From: Rhodanobacter thiooxydans LCS2
Lineage (GTDB): Bacteria; Pseudomonadota; Gammaproteobacteria; Xanthomonadales; Rhodanobacteraceae
Reading direction: 5' to 3'
NCBI RefSeq assembly: GCF_000264375.1
Contig: NZ_AJXW01000027.1
Span: 50,734 to 114,733, forward strand
Length of the DNA stretch: 64,000 nt
The translations under genes were made by a program, and so were the position numbers. The notes below the pieces were generated by a model that was not told the DNA's origin, made no database searches, and worked only from the letters and a program-made list of their open reading frames with translations. This document shows positions 28,370 to 37,753 of the stretch, one piece after another (within the stretch, counting starts at the first letter, position 1; each line of letters starts with the position of its first letter).

Positions 28370-29461
28370 ATGAAGCGATTCATCATTACCCTCGTGGTTC
28401 TTTGCGTCGTCGCCATCGCCGGTGTCGGCGTCTTCGTCGTGTCCGGTGTCTACAACATCGGTGCCGACGCCCACCACACGAAACCCGTCTACGCGCTGAT
28501 GCAGGCGCTGCGCGAACGTTCGATCGCGCATCACGCGAAGGACGTCGTGGTGCCGAGCCTCGACGACCCGCAGCTGATCCTGAAAGGCGCTGGCCAGTAC
28601 GCGGCGATGTGCACCGGCTGCCACCTGGCGCCGGGCCTGGGCGAGAACGAGATGCGCCCGGGCCTGTACCCGCAGCCGCCCGAGCTGGCGAAATTCCGGC
28701 CCGACCCGCGCCAGGCGTTCTGGGTGATCAAGCACGGCATCAAGATGAGCGCGATGCCGGCCTGGGGCGCCAGCCACGACGACGCCACCATTTGGAGCAT
28801 GGTCGCGTTCCTGCAGAAAATGCCCGACATGACGCCGGCGCAATACAAGGACATCGTGGCCAGGGCACCGCAGGACCACGACATGGACGAGGCGGGCGGC
28901 CACAGTCACAGCCATGGCGGGGCCGCCGGCGAGGATGCGCATGGTGCGGCTGCGATGGAGGGCATGGCCATGGCCGGCGAAGCGGGGCACAGCCACGACG
29001 CTGCTGATGGCGATGCCCACGAACACGCCGCCGCGCCAGCGGTCGAGGCGCCGCTGTCCATGGAAGGCATGAAGCCGGGCGCGGTGCCGACGGCCGAAGC
29101 GGTGGCGCGGACATTCCAGACCGCGTTGCAGCGCGGCGACCGCGAGGCCGTGCTCGCGCTGTTGGCGCCCGATGTCCGCGTCAGCGAAGGCGGCCACACG
29201 CAGACGCGCGACGAATACGTCGCCGGCCATCTGGGCGACGACATCAAGTTTCTGAAGGCCGCGAAGCTCACGCCGGTCTCGCTGGGCTCGATGCCGATGG
29301 GCGACACCGCGATGGTCGGCAGCGAGAGCGAGATCGAGGCCATGATCAAGGGCAAGTCGACCACGCTGCGCAGCCGCGAGATGCTCAAGCTCAGGAAGGA
29401 CGGCGACAGCTGGAAGATCGTGTCCGTCCAGTGGGAAACCGCCCCGGTACCAGGAGAATGA
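28370..29461 (+). CDS. Cytochrome c fused through a His-rich linker to a SnoaL/DUF4440-like domain
   Basis: A 363-residue exported or membrane-anchored protein. An N-terminal hydrophobic anchor (residues 4-27) is followed by a mono-haem cytochrome c domain with C-T-G-C-H near residue 83 and a likely methionine ligand in KMSAMPAW. Residues 165-225 are a low-complexity linker full of His, Met, Asp and Glu (HSHSHGG, MAMAGEAGHSHD). The last 130 residues resemble an NTF2/SnoaL-like fold (AEAVARTFQTALQRGDREAVLALLAPDVRVSEGG, then LRKDGDSWKIVSVQW). It sits in the cop operon directly after copB with a perfect AAGGAG site and overlaps the next gene. A copper-linked electron carrier is a reasonable guess. 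Confidence 0.8.
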   Translation: MKRFIITLVVLCVVAIAGVGVFVVSGVYNIGADAHHTKPVYALMQALRERSIAHHAKDVVVPSLDDPQLILKGAGQYAAMCTGCHLAPGLGENEMRPGLYPQPPELAKFRPDPRQAFWVIKHGIKMSAMPAWGASHDDATIWSMVAFLQKMPDMTPAQYKDIVARAPQDHDMDEAGGHSHSHGGAAGEDAHGAAAMEGMAMAGEAGHSHDAADGDAHEHAAAPAVEAPLSMEGMKPGAVPTAEAVARTFQTALQRGDREAVLALLAPDVRVSEGGHTQTRDEYVAGHLGDDIKFLKAAKLTPVSLGSMPMGDTAMVGSESEIEAMIKGKSTTLRSREMLKLRKDGDSWKIVSVQWETAPVPGE

Positions 29462-29916
29462 TGATGAAGCGTTGGCTTTCCCGCACGGGCATCAGCCTGC
29501 TGTTTGCGATGTTGTTCGCGCCGGTGGCGCTGGCGGCGAACGCGTTCGATGTCTACAGCGACCCGTCCTGCGGCTGCTGCGGCGCATGGGTCGAGTACAT
29601 GCGCGCGCAGGGCTATACCGTCACCGTGCACCAGGACCAGCCGATGGCGGCGGTGAAGGCGCGCTTCGGCGTGCCGTCGGGTGCGGTGTCTTGTCACACT
29701 GCGGTGATCGACGGCTACGTGATCGAAGGGCACGTGCCGGTGCAGGACATCCGCCGCCTGCTCGCTGAGCGACCGGACGCCATCGGCATCGCCGCGCCCG
29801 GCATGCCGATGGGTTCGCCCGGCATGGAGATGGGTGCGCCCGAACGTTACGACGTGGTGCTGATCGGCCGCGACGGCTCGACCCGGGTCTACGCGACGCA
29901 CGGCCCGGGCGCGTGA
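29458..29916 (+). CDS. DUF411 domain metal-binding protein
   Basis: A 152-residue exported protein. The signal peptide ends at ALAAN, then the DUF411 core follows: FDVYSDPSCGCCGAWVEYMRAQGYTV, with a C-x-C-C cluster, then VPSGAVSCHTAVIDGYVIEGHVP carrying the conserved C-H pair. Such proteins are frequent in copper and silver loci and are thought to bind metal. The tail has methionine repeats (APGMPMGSPGMEMG). Three consecutive ATG codons (29458, 29461, 29464) are in frame; the first overlaps the stop of the cytochrome gene. It closes the cop operon. Confidence 0.85.
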   Translation: MMMKRWLSRTGISLLFAMLFAPVALAANAFDVYSDPSCGCCGAWVEYMRAQGYTVTVHQDQPMAAVKARFGVPSGAVSCHTAVIDGYVIEGHVPVQDIRRLLAERPDAIGIAAPGMPMGSPGMEMGAPERYDVVLIGRDGSTRVYATHGPGA

Positions 29917-29935
29917 GCGACGCCGCGCTGCCTGG

Positions 29936-29976
29936 TTGATCCGCATCAATGACGCCGCCGCCCCTGACGCTACAGT
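29936..29976 (+). promoter_or_regulatory. FNR/Anr-type promoter of the cus operon
   Basis: TTGAT-CCGC-ATCAA at 29936-29949 is an exact match to the FNR/Anr/Dnr consensus (TTGAT-N4-ATCAA). A -10-like TACAGT is at 29971-29976. The expected start of transcription is near 29983, which puts the box centre at about -41, the class II activation position. The ATG of the first gene is at 29986, so the transcript would be nearly leaderless. Confidence 0.65.
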
Positions 29977-29985
29977 ACCCGTGAG

Positions 29986-30414
29986 ATGAAACGCGCCTTC
30001 CGCCTCCGCCCGCTCACCCGTCGCCGCCTTGCGTGGCTGGTGGCCCTGCTGCTGCTTTGGCAGCAGGTGGCGGTGGCCGCGTATGCCTGTGGCACCGCGC
30101 CGGCGTCGCCTGGCGCGGTCGCGGCGGCCGTGGCGGTGCACTCGTCGTCGATGGCAGCGATGAGTGGCGGCTGCATGGAAATGCCGGCGGCGCCGGCCGA
30201 TCCGCTGTGCCGACAGCACTGCCAACCCGACCACGCCACCCAGGTCGATGCGCGCAGCGCCTCGGTGCCGGCCAGCATGCTGGCCGCGTTGCCGCCGGAG
30301 TTGCCGTCCGTGGCCGCGGTGGCGTTGCCGTCGCATCGCGCCTTGGTGCGACGGGATCAGCTGCGTGCACCGCCACCCCTCCCTCGATTGTTGTTCTGCT
30401 CGCTCCTGATTTGA
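29986..30414 (+). CDS. Hypothetical membrane-anchored Cys/His protein opening the cus operon
   Basis: A 142-residue protein of unknown family. The N-terminus is strongly basic, then a hydrophobic helix (LAWLVALLLLWQQVAVAAYA) likely serves as signal or anchor. Beyond it are a few metal-ligand candidates: CGTAP, GGCMEM, CRQHCQPDH. The rest is alanine/proline-rich. Small genes of this kind often precede heavy-metal RND operons, much as CopL precedes copAB. It lies directly under the FNR-type promoter, with little or no leader. About 85 bases separate it from the outer-membrane channel gene. Confidence 0.6.
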   Translation: MKRAFRLRPLTRRRLAWLVALLLLWQQVAVAAYACGTAPASPGAVAAAVAVHSSSMAAMSGGCMEMPAAPADPLCRQHCQPDHATQVDARSASVPASMLAALPPELPSVAAVALPSHRALVRRDQLRAPPPLPRLLFCSLLI

Positions 30415-30500
30415 TCTGACACGTCGCGCTATCCACTGACGTGGTGTCGTCGTGTCCGTTCTGGCACGGCGCATCTTCCAGATCGACGGAGTGTCCATCC

Positions 30501-31772
30501 ATGTTGTACATGTATTTCGCCCGACGCCTGCTGGCGACAGGCCTGGCCGCGCTCCTGTGGGGAGCGGTGGCCACGGCGGCACAAGCCGTCGAACCGCCGC
30601 TGACGTTTGCAGCGGCTGTCCAACGCGGGCTGGCGCGTGCCCCGCAAATCGAGGCACGTGCCGCTGATGTCGCTGCCACGCACGAGGAGGCAGCGCGTGC
30701 CGGACGCTTGCCGGACCCGGCGCTGACCTTCGGGATCGCCAGTTATCCGGTGACCGCACCGGGCGCCTTCAGTTTGCGCTCGGACGGCATGACCATGCGC
30801 ACCGTAGGCGTGATGCAAGCCATCCCGTCGCGCGCGGCCCGAGCTGCGGAGCGCGGGCTGGCCGATGCCCAGATCGGTGCCGCCGAAGCGAATCGCATAG
30901 CCACCGCGCAGACCGTGCAGGAGCGTATCGCCGATGCCTGGATCGACGTATGGATCACCGAGCGTGCGCGCGCGCTGCTGGGCGAACTGAGCGGCGAGAG
31001 CGCGCTGGCCGTGCAAACCACCCAGGCGCGATTGCGCGGCGGCGAAGGTGGTGCTTCCGATGCACTGGCCGCGCGTGCGGCGGCTTCCCTGCTCGATAAT
31101 CGCCTGGAGGCCACTGACGCAGACATCGCGGCGGCGCAGGCCAGCCTGCAACGCTGGGTAGGGCCCATCACCGGCCCACTCGGCGAGGCGCCGGACTTCA
31201 GTCGATTGCCGGTGAGCGCGCAAAGCCTGCAGCGATCCATCGACGAGCAGGCGCCGATGCAGGCGTGGACGGCGCGCGAACAGGTGGCGCAAGCCGCGCT
31301 TGACCAGGCGCGTGCAACCAGGCACCCGGACTGGAGCGTCAGTGCCGAATATGGCAAGCGTGCGCCACGGATGTCGGACATGCTCACGGTGCAGTTCAGC
31401 GTCAGCCTGCCGCTGTTTACCCACAACCGACAGGATCGCGGCATCAGCGCGAGGCAAGCGCAGCGCGATGCCGTCCAGGCTGACCATGAAGATGCCCGGC
31501 GCGCCCAGCAGGAAACTGTCGCGCGCGCCGCGGCAACCTGGGAGGGCTGGAATCGCCAGATCGAGCGCTATCAGCAAACCCTGCTGCCGCTGGCGCGCGA
31601 CCGCGCGCAAACAGCGCTGGCCGGTTATCGCGGTGGTGGCGTGCTGCAGCCTTGGCTGGATGCCCGTCGCGACGAGATCGAACTGCGCCTGAGCTATGCC
31701 GACGCGCTCGCTGCTCGCGCACGGTTGTGGGCATCGCTGGCCTATCTATTGCCTTCGGAGGTGACGCCATGA
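30501..31772 (+). CDS. cusC: TolC family outer-membrane channel of the Cu/Ag efflux system
   Basis: A 423-residue outer-membrane factor. After a signal peptide (LLATGLAALLWGAVATAAQA) it shows the doubled OEP repeat: LTFAAAVQRGLARAPQIEARAADVAATHEEAARAGRLPDPALTFG and, in the second half, DQARATRHPDWSVSAEYG to SVSLPLF. It should form the trimeric tunnel for CusBA. The name follows from the neighbouring cusB and cusA, with which it overlaps (ATGA); the sequence itself is a generic heavy-metal TolC homologue. The ATG at 30501 lies directly before the signal peptide. Confidence 0.85.
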   Translation: MLYMYFARRLLATGLAALLWGAVATAAQAVEPPLTFAAAVQRGLARAPQIEARAADVAATHEEAARAGRLPDPALTFGIASYPVTAPGAFSLRSDGMTMRTVGVMQAIPSRAARAAERGLADAQIGAAEANRIATAQTVQERIADAWIDVWITERARALLGELSGESALAVQTTQARLRGGEGGASDALAARAAASLLDNRLEATDADIAAAQASLQRWVGPITGPLGEAPDFSRLPVSAQSLQRSIDEQAPMQAWTAREQVAQAALDQARATRHPDWSVSAEYGKRAPRMSDMLTVQFSVSLPLFTHNRQDRGISARQAQRDAVQADHEDARRAQQETVARAAATWEGWNRQIERYQQTLLPLARDRAQTALAGYRGGGVLQPWLDARRDEIELRLSYADALAARARLWASLAYLLPSEVTP

Positions 31773-33088
31773 AGCGTCCATTGATCATTTTTGCCGCCGT
31801 TTTTTTCGCGGCGCTGTTGCTCCTGGTGGGCTACCTCGGCGGCCGCCGCCAACCTGTCGGCACAGCAGCCCCCGCGGGCACACCGGTTTCCTCGCCGAGC
31901 TCCGCCAAAGAGATCCTGTACTGGTACGACCCGATGGAGCCGGCGCAGCACTTCCCGAAGCCTGGCAAATCACCCATGGGCATGGACATGGTGCCCAAAT
32001 ATGCGGGTGACGAGGCGGGCGCTGAAGGCGTGCGCATCGACCCGGGCACGGTACAGAATCTGGGCATCCGGACCACGTCGGTCGAACGCCGTGTCCTGTC
32101 TACTGCGGTACGGGTGCCGGGCACCATCACGTGGAATCCGCGCGAAGCCACCACGGTCAGCGCCCGCGTCGACGCGGTGATCAGCAAGTTGTGGGTGCGT
32201 GCACCGTATACGCAGGTGACGGCGGGCGAGCCGCTGGCCGAGCTGTTGGCGCCGCAGTGGAGCAGCGCACTGGCCGAGTACGACGCGCTGCAGGGCGCGC
32301 AATCGGCTGATGCGAAGGCCTTGCGCAGCGCGGCCCGCGAGCGCCTGCGGGTGCTCGGTCTGACCGCCGCGGAGATCCGCACCGCGCGCCGCGGTGCGGG
32401 CGCGGCGATCACGCTGGATGCGCCGCAAACGGGCGTGGTCACCACGCTGGAGGTACGGGAAGGCCAGCGGGTCGGTGCCGGGCAGACGCTGATGACGTTG
32501 AACAGCCTGGCGACGGTCTGGGTCGAGGCGGCGTTGCCGCAGGCGGTCGCCGGCACGGTGCATAGTGGTACGCCGGTTACGGTGAGCGCCGATGCGTTGC
32601 CCGGGCAGGAGTTCCACGGCAGCGTGGAGACGCTGCTGCCGGACATCGACAACGCCACGCGCACCCAGCGCGCGCGCATCGTGCTGGCCAATCCGGACGG
32701 CCGACTGAGTCCGGGCATGTTCGCCACCGTGCAACTGCAGCCGGCCGAAGGCGAGGCCGTGCCGGTGGTGCCGAGTGATGCACTGATCGCCACCGGCGTG
32801 CAGACGCGGGTGATCGTGGCGGAGGCCGATGGCCGTTTCCGCCCGCTGGCTGTGCATGCCGGACGCTCGGCCGATGGCTACACGGAAATCCTGCACGGCC
32901 TGCGCGGCGGTGAAAAGGTCGTCGTCTCCGGACAGTTCCTGATCGACTCGGAGGCCAGCCTGTCTGGTGCGCTGGAACGCCTTGGCGAACACGGAGAGGT
33001 TCCTGCGGCCGCCACCAGTGCACCTCATCCGGCAACCTCGCATGACCCGCATGCGGGCCACGTGATGCCGAGCGGAGGCCATCCATGA
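31769..33088 (+). CDS. cusB: Periplasmic adaptor CusB of the Cu/Ag RND pump
   Basis: A 439-residue membrane-fusion protein. An N-terminal anchor is followed by the heavy-metal-binding module [12 protein letters not shown] to [14 protein letters not shown], which is characteristic of CusB-type adaptors and binds Cu(I)/Ag(I) through methionines. The body has the lipoyl and beta-barrel segments ([68 protein letters not shown]). The C-terminus ends in a His-rich tail, [18 protein letters not shown]. Starts and stops overlap those of cusC and cusA by ATGA. Confidence 0.92.
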   Translation: MKRPLIIFAAVFFAALLLLVGYLGGRRQPVGTAAPAGTPVSSPSSAKEILYWYDPMEPAQHFPKPGKSPMGMDMVPKYAGDEAGAEGVRIDPGTVQNLGIRTTSVERRVLSTAVRVPGTITWNPREATTVSARVDAVISKLWVRAPYTQVTAGEPLAELLAPQWSSALAEYDALQGAQSADAKALRSAARERLRVLGLTAAEIRTARRGAGAAITLDAPQTGVVTTLEVREGQRVGAGQTLMTLNSLATVWVEAALPQAVAGTVHSGTPVTVSADALPGQEFHGSVETLLPDIDNATRTQRARIVLANPDGRLSPGMFATVQLQPAEGEAVPVVPSDALIATGVQTRVIVAEADGRFRPLAVHAGRSADGYTEILHGLRGGEKVVVSGQFLIDSEASLSGALERLGEHGEVPAAATSAPHPATSHDPHAGHVMPSGGHP

Positions 33089-36000
33089 TCGCCGCCCTCA
33101 TCCGCGCCGCCATCGCCAACCGCGTGTTCGTGCTGCTGGCCGCGCTGGCGCTGGCCGCGGCCGGCGTGTTCTCGCTGACGCGCACGCCGCTGGACGCCTT
33201 GCCGGACCTTTCCGACACCCAGGTGATCATCCGCACCAGCTGGGCCGGGCAATCGCCGCAGGTGGTCGAGGATCAGGTCACCTATCCGCTGGCCACCACC
33301 ATGCTGTCGGTGCCCGGCGCCCGCACGGTGCGTGCTTACTCGTTCTTCGGCGACTCCTACGTCTATGTGCTGTTCGACGACAGCACCGACCTGTACTGGG
33401 CGCGCTCGCGTGTGCTGGAGTACCTGAGCCAGGTTCGCGACCGGTTGCCCGCCGGGGTTAACCCGTCGCTCGGCCCCGACGCCACCGGCCTGGGCTGGAT
33501 CTACGAATATGCGCTAGTCGACCGCACCGGCAAGCACGACCTCGGCGAACTACGCGCGCTGCAGGACTGGTTCCTGCGCTACCAGCTGAAGACCGTGCCG
33601 GACGTGGCCGAGGTGGCCAGCTTGGGCGGCATGGAACGCGCCTGGCAGATCGTGCCGGACCCGCAGGCGCTGGCCGCGCGCGGCATCACTGTGGCGCAAC
33701 TGGTGGACGCGGTGCGTGCGGCCAACGGCGCCGGTGGCGGCTCGGTGATCGAGCAGGGCGAGGCGGAGCTGATGGTGCGCAGCGAAGGCTACCTGCGCAG
33801 CCGCGGGGATTTCGAGCGCGTGCCGGTCGGCGCCAATGCGAGCGGCGTGCCGGTGCTGCTTGGCGACGTCGCCACGGTGCGGCGCGGGCCGAGCTTCCGG
33901 CGCGGCATCGCCGAGCTGGACGGCCAGGGCGAGGTGGCCGGCGGCATCATCGTGCTGCGCTCGGGCAAGAACGCGAAGGCCGCGATCGATGCAGTCAAGG
34001 CGAAGCTCACCGACCTCAAGCGCAGCCTGCCGGCCGGCGTCGAGATCGTGCCGACCTACGACCGCGCGCAGCTGATCAGTGCGGCGGTGGACAACCTGTG
34101 GGGCAAGCTGCTGGAAGAGTTCCTGGTGGTGGCGCTGGTCTGCGTGCTGTTCCTCGGCCACCTGCGCTCGGCGCTGGTGGCGGTAATCAGCCTGCCGCTG
34201 GGCGTGCTCGTCGCGTTCATCGCGCTGCACCTGCAGGGCGTGACGGCGAACCTGATGTCGCTCGGCGGCATCGCCATCGCGATCGGCGCGATGGTCGATG
34301 CGGCGGTGGTGATGATCGAGAACGCGCACAAGCACCTGGAGCACTGGCGCGACGCGCACGACGGCAGGGAACCGCAGGGCGCGGCGCGCTGGTCGCTGGT
34401 GGTCGAGGCGGCGGCGGAGGTGGGGCCGGCGCTGTTCGTCAGCCTGCTGATCATCGCGTTGTCGTTCATCCCGGTGTTCGCGCTGCAGGGGCAGGAGGGC
34501 AAGCTGTTCAAGCCGCTGGCGTTCACCAAGACCTACGCGATGGCGGCGGCGGCCGGGCTGGCGGTGACCCTGGTGCCGGTGCTGATGGGCTACCTGATCC
34601 GCGGGCGCATCCGACCGGAACACGCCAACCCGCTCAACCGTGGATTGATTGCGCTGTACCGGCCGATCCTGGAGGCGGTGCTGCACCATCCAAAGGCGAC
34701 CCTGGTGCTGGCCGGCCTGCTGTTGCTCAGCGCGCTGCTGCCGCTCAGTCGGCTCGGCAGCGAGTTCATGCCGGCGATGGACGAAGGCACGCTGCTTTAC
34801 ATGCCCACCGCGCTGCCCGGATTGTCCTCGGGCAAGGCCGCGCAGCTGCTGCAGCTGACCGACCGCATGATCAAGACCGTGCCCGAGGTCGACCACGTGT
34901 TCGGCAAGGCCGGCCGCGCCGACACGGCGACCGACCCGGCACCGATGGAGATGTTCGAAACCACCATCACGTTCAAGCCGAAGGACCAATGGCGGCCGGG
35001 CATGACGATGGACAAGATCAAGACGGAACTGGACCAGGCGGTGCAGGTACCGGGCCTCACCAACCTGTTCGTGCCGCCACTGCGCAACCGCATCGACATG
35101 CTGGCCACCGGCATCAAGAGCCCGATCGGCATCAAGGTGCTGGGCAACGATGTCGACCGCCTGCAGACAGTGGCCGATGCGATCGAGGCGGTGGCGCGTA
35201 CCGTGCCGGGCGTGGGTTCGGCGGTTGCCGAGCGCGCCGCTGCGGGGCGCTACGTGGACGTGCGCATCCGCCGCGCCGAGGCCGCGCGTTACGGGTTGAC
35301 CCAGCGGCAGCTGCAGGAGCTGGTGGCGACGGTGGTCGGCGGCGATCCGATCGACCAGGTCATCGAAGGCCGCGAGCGCTATCCCATCGTGCTGCGCTAC
35401 CCGCGGGCCGAGCGCGATTCATTCGCTGCATTGAAGGCATTGCCGATCGTCGCCGCCAACGGCGTGCAGCTGACCCTGGGGCAGGTGGCCGACATCGAGG
35501 TGGTCGCCGGGCCGCCGATGCTCAAGAGCGAGAACGGTCAGCTCGCGGCCTACATCTACGTCGACACCGCCGGCCGCGACCTCGGCACGGTGGTGGCGGA
35601 CCTGCAACGTGCGGTGGCGCGCGAGGTCCCGTTGCCGGCGGGCATCACGGTGGCGTGGTCGGGCCAGTTCGAATACCTGGCGCAGGCGATGCAGCGGCTG
35701 ACCCTGGTGGTGCCAGTCGTGCTGCTGATCGTCTTCGTGCTGATCTACGCGGTGTTCCGCCGGGTGAGCGAGGCGGCGCTGATCATGGCCAGCGTGCCGC
35801 TGGCGCTGGTCGGCGGCCTGTGGCTGATCTGGCTGCTCGGGCATGCGGTGTCGATCGCGACGATGATCGGCTTCATCGCGCTGGCCGGCGTCGCCGCCGA
35901 ATTCGGCGTGGTGATGATGCTGTACCTGCGCCACGCGTGGGATCGCCAGCTGACGGCCGATCCGCGCTCGGGGCCGGCCGAGCTGGACGAGGCGATCCGC

Positions 36001-36264
36001 GAGGGCGCGGTGCAGCGCGTGCGGCCGAAGGCGATGACCGTGGCGGTGATCCTTGCCGGTCTGTTTCCGATCCTGCTCGGCCAGGGCGCCGGTTCCGAAG
36101 TGATGCAGCGCATCGCGGCGCCGATGATCGGCGGCATGCTCACCGCGCCGCTGCTGTCGATGCTGGTAATTCCCGCGGCGTTCCGGTTGCTGGTCCTGCG
36201 ACGCTTGCGCAGGAACGTCCCGAGCGCGCGCCCCCAACCCGACGGAGGGAAATCCACGCCATGA
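33085..36264 (+). CDS. cusA: Cu(I)/Ag(I) RND efflux pump CusA
   Basis: A 1059-residue inner-membrane RND transporter exporting monovalent copper or silver. The three methionine ligands of E. coli CusA are conserved at identical numbers: M573 in [11 protein letters not shown]623 in PMEMFETTI, and M672 in [19 protein letters not shown]. Transmembrane helix 4 reads [17 protein letters not shown], the monovalent-metal HME pattern. Twelve helices and the two large periplasmic loops are in the usual places. Start overlaps cusB. The stop overlaps the ATG of a 34-codon frame leading into the next gene module. Confidence 0.96.
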   Translation: MIAALIRAAIANRVFVLLAALALAAAGVFSLTRTPLDALPDLSDTQVIIRTSWAGQSPQVVEDQVTYPLATTMLSVPGARTVRAYSFFGDSYVYVLFDDSTDLYWARSRVLEYLSQVRDRLPAGVNPSLGPDATGLGWIYEYALVDRTGKHDLGELRALQDWFLRYQLKTVPDVAEVASLGGMERAWQIVPDPQALAARGITVAQLVDAVRAANGAGGGSVIEQGEAELMVRSEGYLRSRGDFERVPVGANASGVPVLLGDVATVRRGPSFRRGIAELDGQGEVAGGIIVLRSGKNAKAAIDAVKAKLTDLKRSLPAGVEIVPTYDRAQLISAAVDNLWGKLLEEFLVVALVCVLFLGHLRSALVAVISLPLGVLVAFIALHLQGVTANLMSLGGIAIAIGAMVDAAVVMIENAHKHLEHWRDAHDGREPQGAARWSLVVEAAAEVGPALFVSLLIIALSFIPVFALQGQEGKLFKPLAFTKTYAMAAAAGLAVTLVPVLMGYLIRGRIRPEHANPLNRGLIALYRPILEAVLHHPKATLVLAGLLLLSALLPLSRLGSEFMPAMDEGTLLYMPTALPGLSSGKAAQLLQLTDRMIKTVPEVDHVFGKAGRADTATDPAPMEMFETTITFKPKDQWRPGMTMDKIKTELDQAVQVPGLTNLFVPPLRNRIDMLATGIKSPIGIKVLGNDVDRLQTVADAIEAVARTVPGVGSAVAERAAAGRYVDVRIRRAEAARYGLTQRQLQELVATVVGGDPIDQVIEGRERYPIVLRYPRAERDSFAALKALPIVAANGVQLTLGQVADIEVVAGPPMLKSENGQLAAYIYVDTAGRDLGTVVADLQRAVAREVPLPAGITVAWSGQFEYLAQAMQRLTLVVPVVLLIVFVLIYAVFRRVSEAALIMASVPLALVGGLWLIWLLGHAVSIATMIGFIALAGVAAEFGVVMMLYLRHAWDRQLTADPRSGPAELDEAIREGAVQRVRPKAMTVAVILAGLFPILLGQGAGSEVMQRIAAPMIGGMLTAPLLSMLVIPAAFRLLVLRRLRRNVPSARPQPDGGKSTP

Positions 36265-36365
36265 AAAAGGCTCTTCCCGCCCTGGCACTCACCGGCTCAC
36301 TGGTCAAGCGCCGGCAGTTGCTGGACCACGCACGCATCAATCCACCCTCCCTGGAGCATCCATGA
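36261..36365 (+). CDS. 34-codon ORF bridging cusA and the ribonuclease gene
   Basis: The ATG overlaps the cusA stop (ATGA) and the TGA overlaps the ATG of the following gene, also ATGA. The first residues [15 protein letters not shown] look like the beginning of a signal peptide, but the sequence then turns basic ([19 protein letters not shown]) without an export site. It may be a deletion remnant of a CusF-like gene kept as a translational bridge, or simply a coupling peptide. No ribosome-binding site of its own is obvious inside cusA. Confidence 0.4.
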   Translation: MKKALPALALTGSLVKRRQLLDHARINPPSLEHP

Positions 36366-37753
36366 ACACCACAAGCGGATCGACCCTGCAGTTCCTCGGC
36401 GCCGCCGGCACCGTCACCGGTTCGCGCTACCTGGTCGAAGATGGCCGCCACCGCGTACTCGTCGACTGCGGACTGTTCCAGGGTTACAAGCAGCTGCGTG
36501 AGCGCAACTGGGCCCCGTTCCCGGTGGACCCGGCATCCATCGACGCCGTCGTGCTCACCCACGCGCACCTGGACCACTCGGGATACCTGCCTGCGCTGGT
36601 CAAACAGGGGTTCCGCGGCCGCATCCATTGCACCCATGGCAGCGTAGCCCTGTGCGGCCTGCTGCTGCCCGACAGTGGTCGCCTGCTTGAAGAGGAGGCA
36701 AGGTACGCGGCGCGCAAGGGATACTCGAAGCACAAGGAGCCGCTGCCGCTGTACACCGAAGAGGACGCGCGCAAGAGCCTGAAGTACCTGCACGGGCACG
36801 ACCAGGGCGAAGAAATCGAGGTGATGCCCGGCATCCGGGTGCGCTTCCATCCAGCCGGACATATCATCGGCGCCGCCCATCTCAGCCTGGACGTGCATGG
36901 CCTGCGCCTGCACTTCAGCGGCGACCTCGGGCGGCAGAACGAGTCGCTGATGAACCCGCCCTCGCCGCTGCCCGCCTGCGACGTGCTGGTCTGCGAGTCC
37001 ACCTATGGCAACCGGGCGCACGTGCCGATCGACCAGGAAGCCGAACTCGCTCCGATCGTGCGCCGGGTGGCCGCCCGCGGCGGGGTGATGGTGATCCCGG
37101 CCTTTGCGGTCGGCAGGGCGCAGGCGTTGCTGCTGCACCTGGCGCGCCTGCGCGAGCGGGGCGAGATCCCGCGGGTTCCGGTCTACCTCAACAGCCCGAT
37201 GGCCATCGATGCGACCCACATCTACCACCGCCATCACGACGAACACCACGTATCGGACGAAGACTGCCGCCGCATGTTCGAACTGGCGACCTTCGTCAAC
37301 AGCGTCGAGGAGTCCAAAGCGCTCAATCGCCAGCACGGGCCGATGATCATCATCTCGGCCAGCGGCATGGCGACCGGCGGGCGCGTGCTGCATCACATCG
37401 AAGCGTTCGGCCCCGATGATCGCAATGCCATCGTGCTCGCGGGCTACCAGGCCGGTGGCACCCGCGGCGCGGCCCTGGCGGGGGGCGCGTCCACACTGCG
37501 AATGTTCGGTCGCGAAGTTCCCATCCGCGCCGAGGTCATCCAGTTGGAGGGGTTCTCCGGCCACGCGGATGCGAACGAACTGCTGGACTGGATGCGGACT
37601 GCACCGACGGCGCCACGCGTCGTCTACGTGACGCATGGCGAGCTGGACGCGGCAGACGCGTTGCGCGCGCGCATCCAGCGCGAGCTCGGATGGTCGGCCC
37701 ATGCTCCGGAACACCTGGAACGGGTGACGCTGGAAGGAGGGCATGGAGCATGA
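36362..37753 (+). CDS. MBL-fold beta-CASP ribonuclease-like protein
   Basis: A 463-residue metallo-beta-lactamase-fold protein with the beta-CASP and RNA-specificity segments of CPSF73-type nucleases. The zinc motif is H67-A-H69-L-D71-H72 in LTHAHLDHSGYLP, followed by GHIIGAAHLSLD-type and SGDLGRQNESLM motifs, ESTYGNRAHVP, PAFAVGRAQALLLHL, SASGMATGGRVLHH, and the terminal FSGHADANELLDWM with the last zinc ligand. Bacterial members process or degrade RNA. It starts the nucleotide/pentose module and is translationally coupled on both sides. The physiological target is unknown. Confidence 0.9.
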   Translation: MNTTSGSTLQFLGAAGTVTGSRYLVEDGRHRVLVDCGLFQGYKQLRERNWAPFPVDPASIDAVVLTHAHLDHSGYLPALVKQGFRGRIHCTHGSVALCGLLLPDSGRLLEEEARYAARKGYSKHKEPLPLYTEEDARKSLKYLHGHDQGEEIEVMPGIRVRFHPAGHIIGAAHLSLDVHGLRLHFSGDLGRQNESLMNPPSPLPACDVLVCESTYGNRAHVPIDQEAELAPIVRRVAARGGVMVIPAFAVGRAQALLLHLARLRERGEIPRVPVYLNSPMAIDATHIYHRHHDEHHVSDEDCRRMFELATFVNSVEESKALNRQHGPMIIISASGMATGGRVLHHIEAFGPDDRNAIVLAGYQAGGTRGAALAGGASTLRMFGREVPIRAEVIQLEGFSGHADANELLDWMRTAPTAPRVVYVTHGELDAADALRARIQRELGWSAHAPEHLERVTLEGGHGA

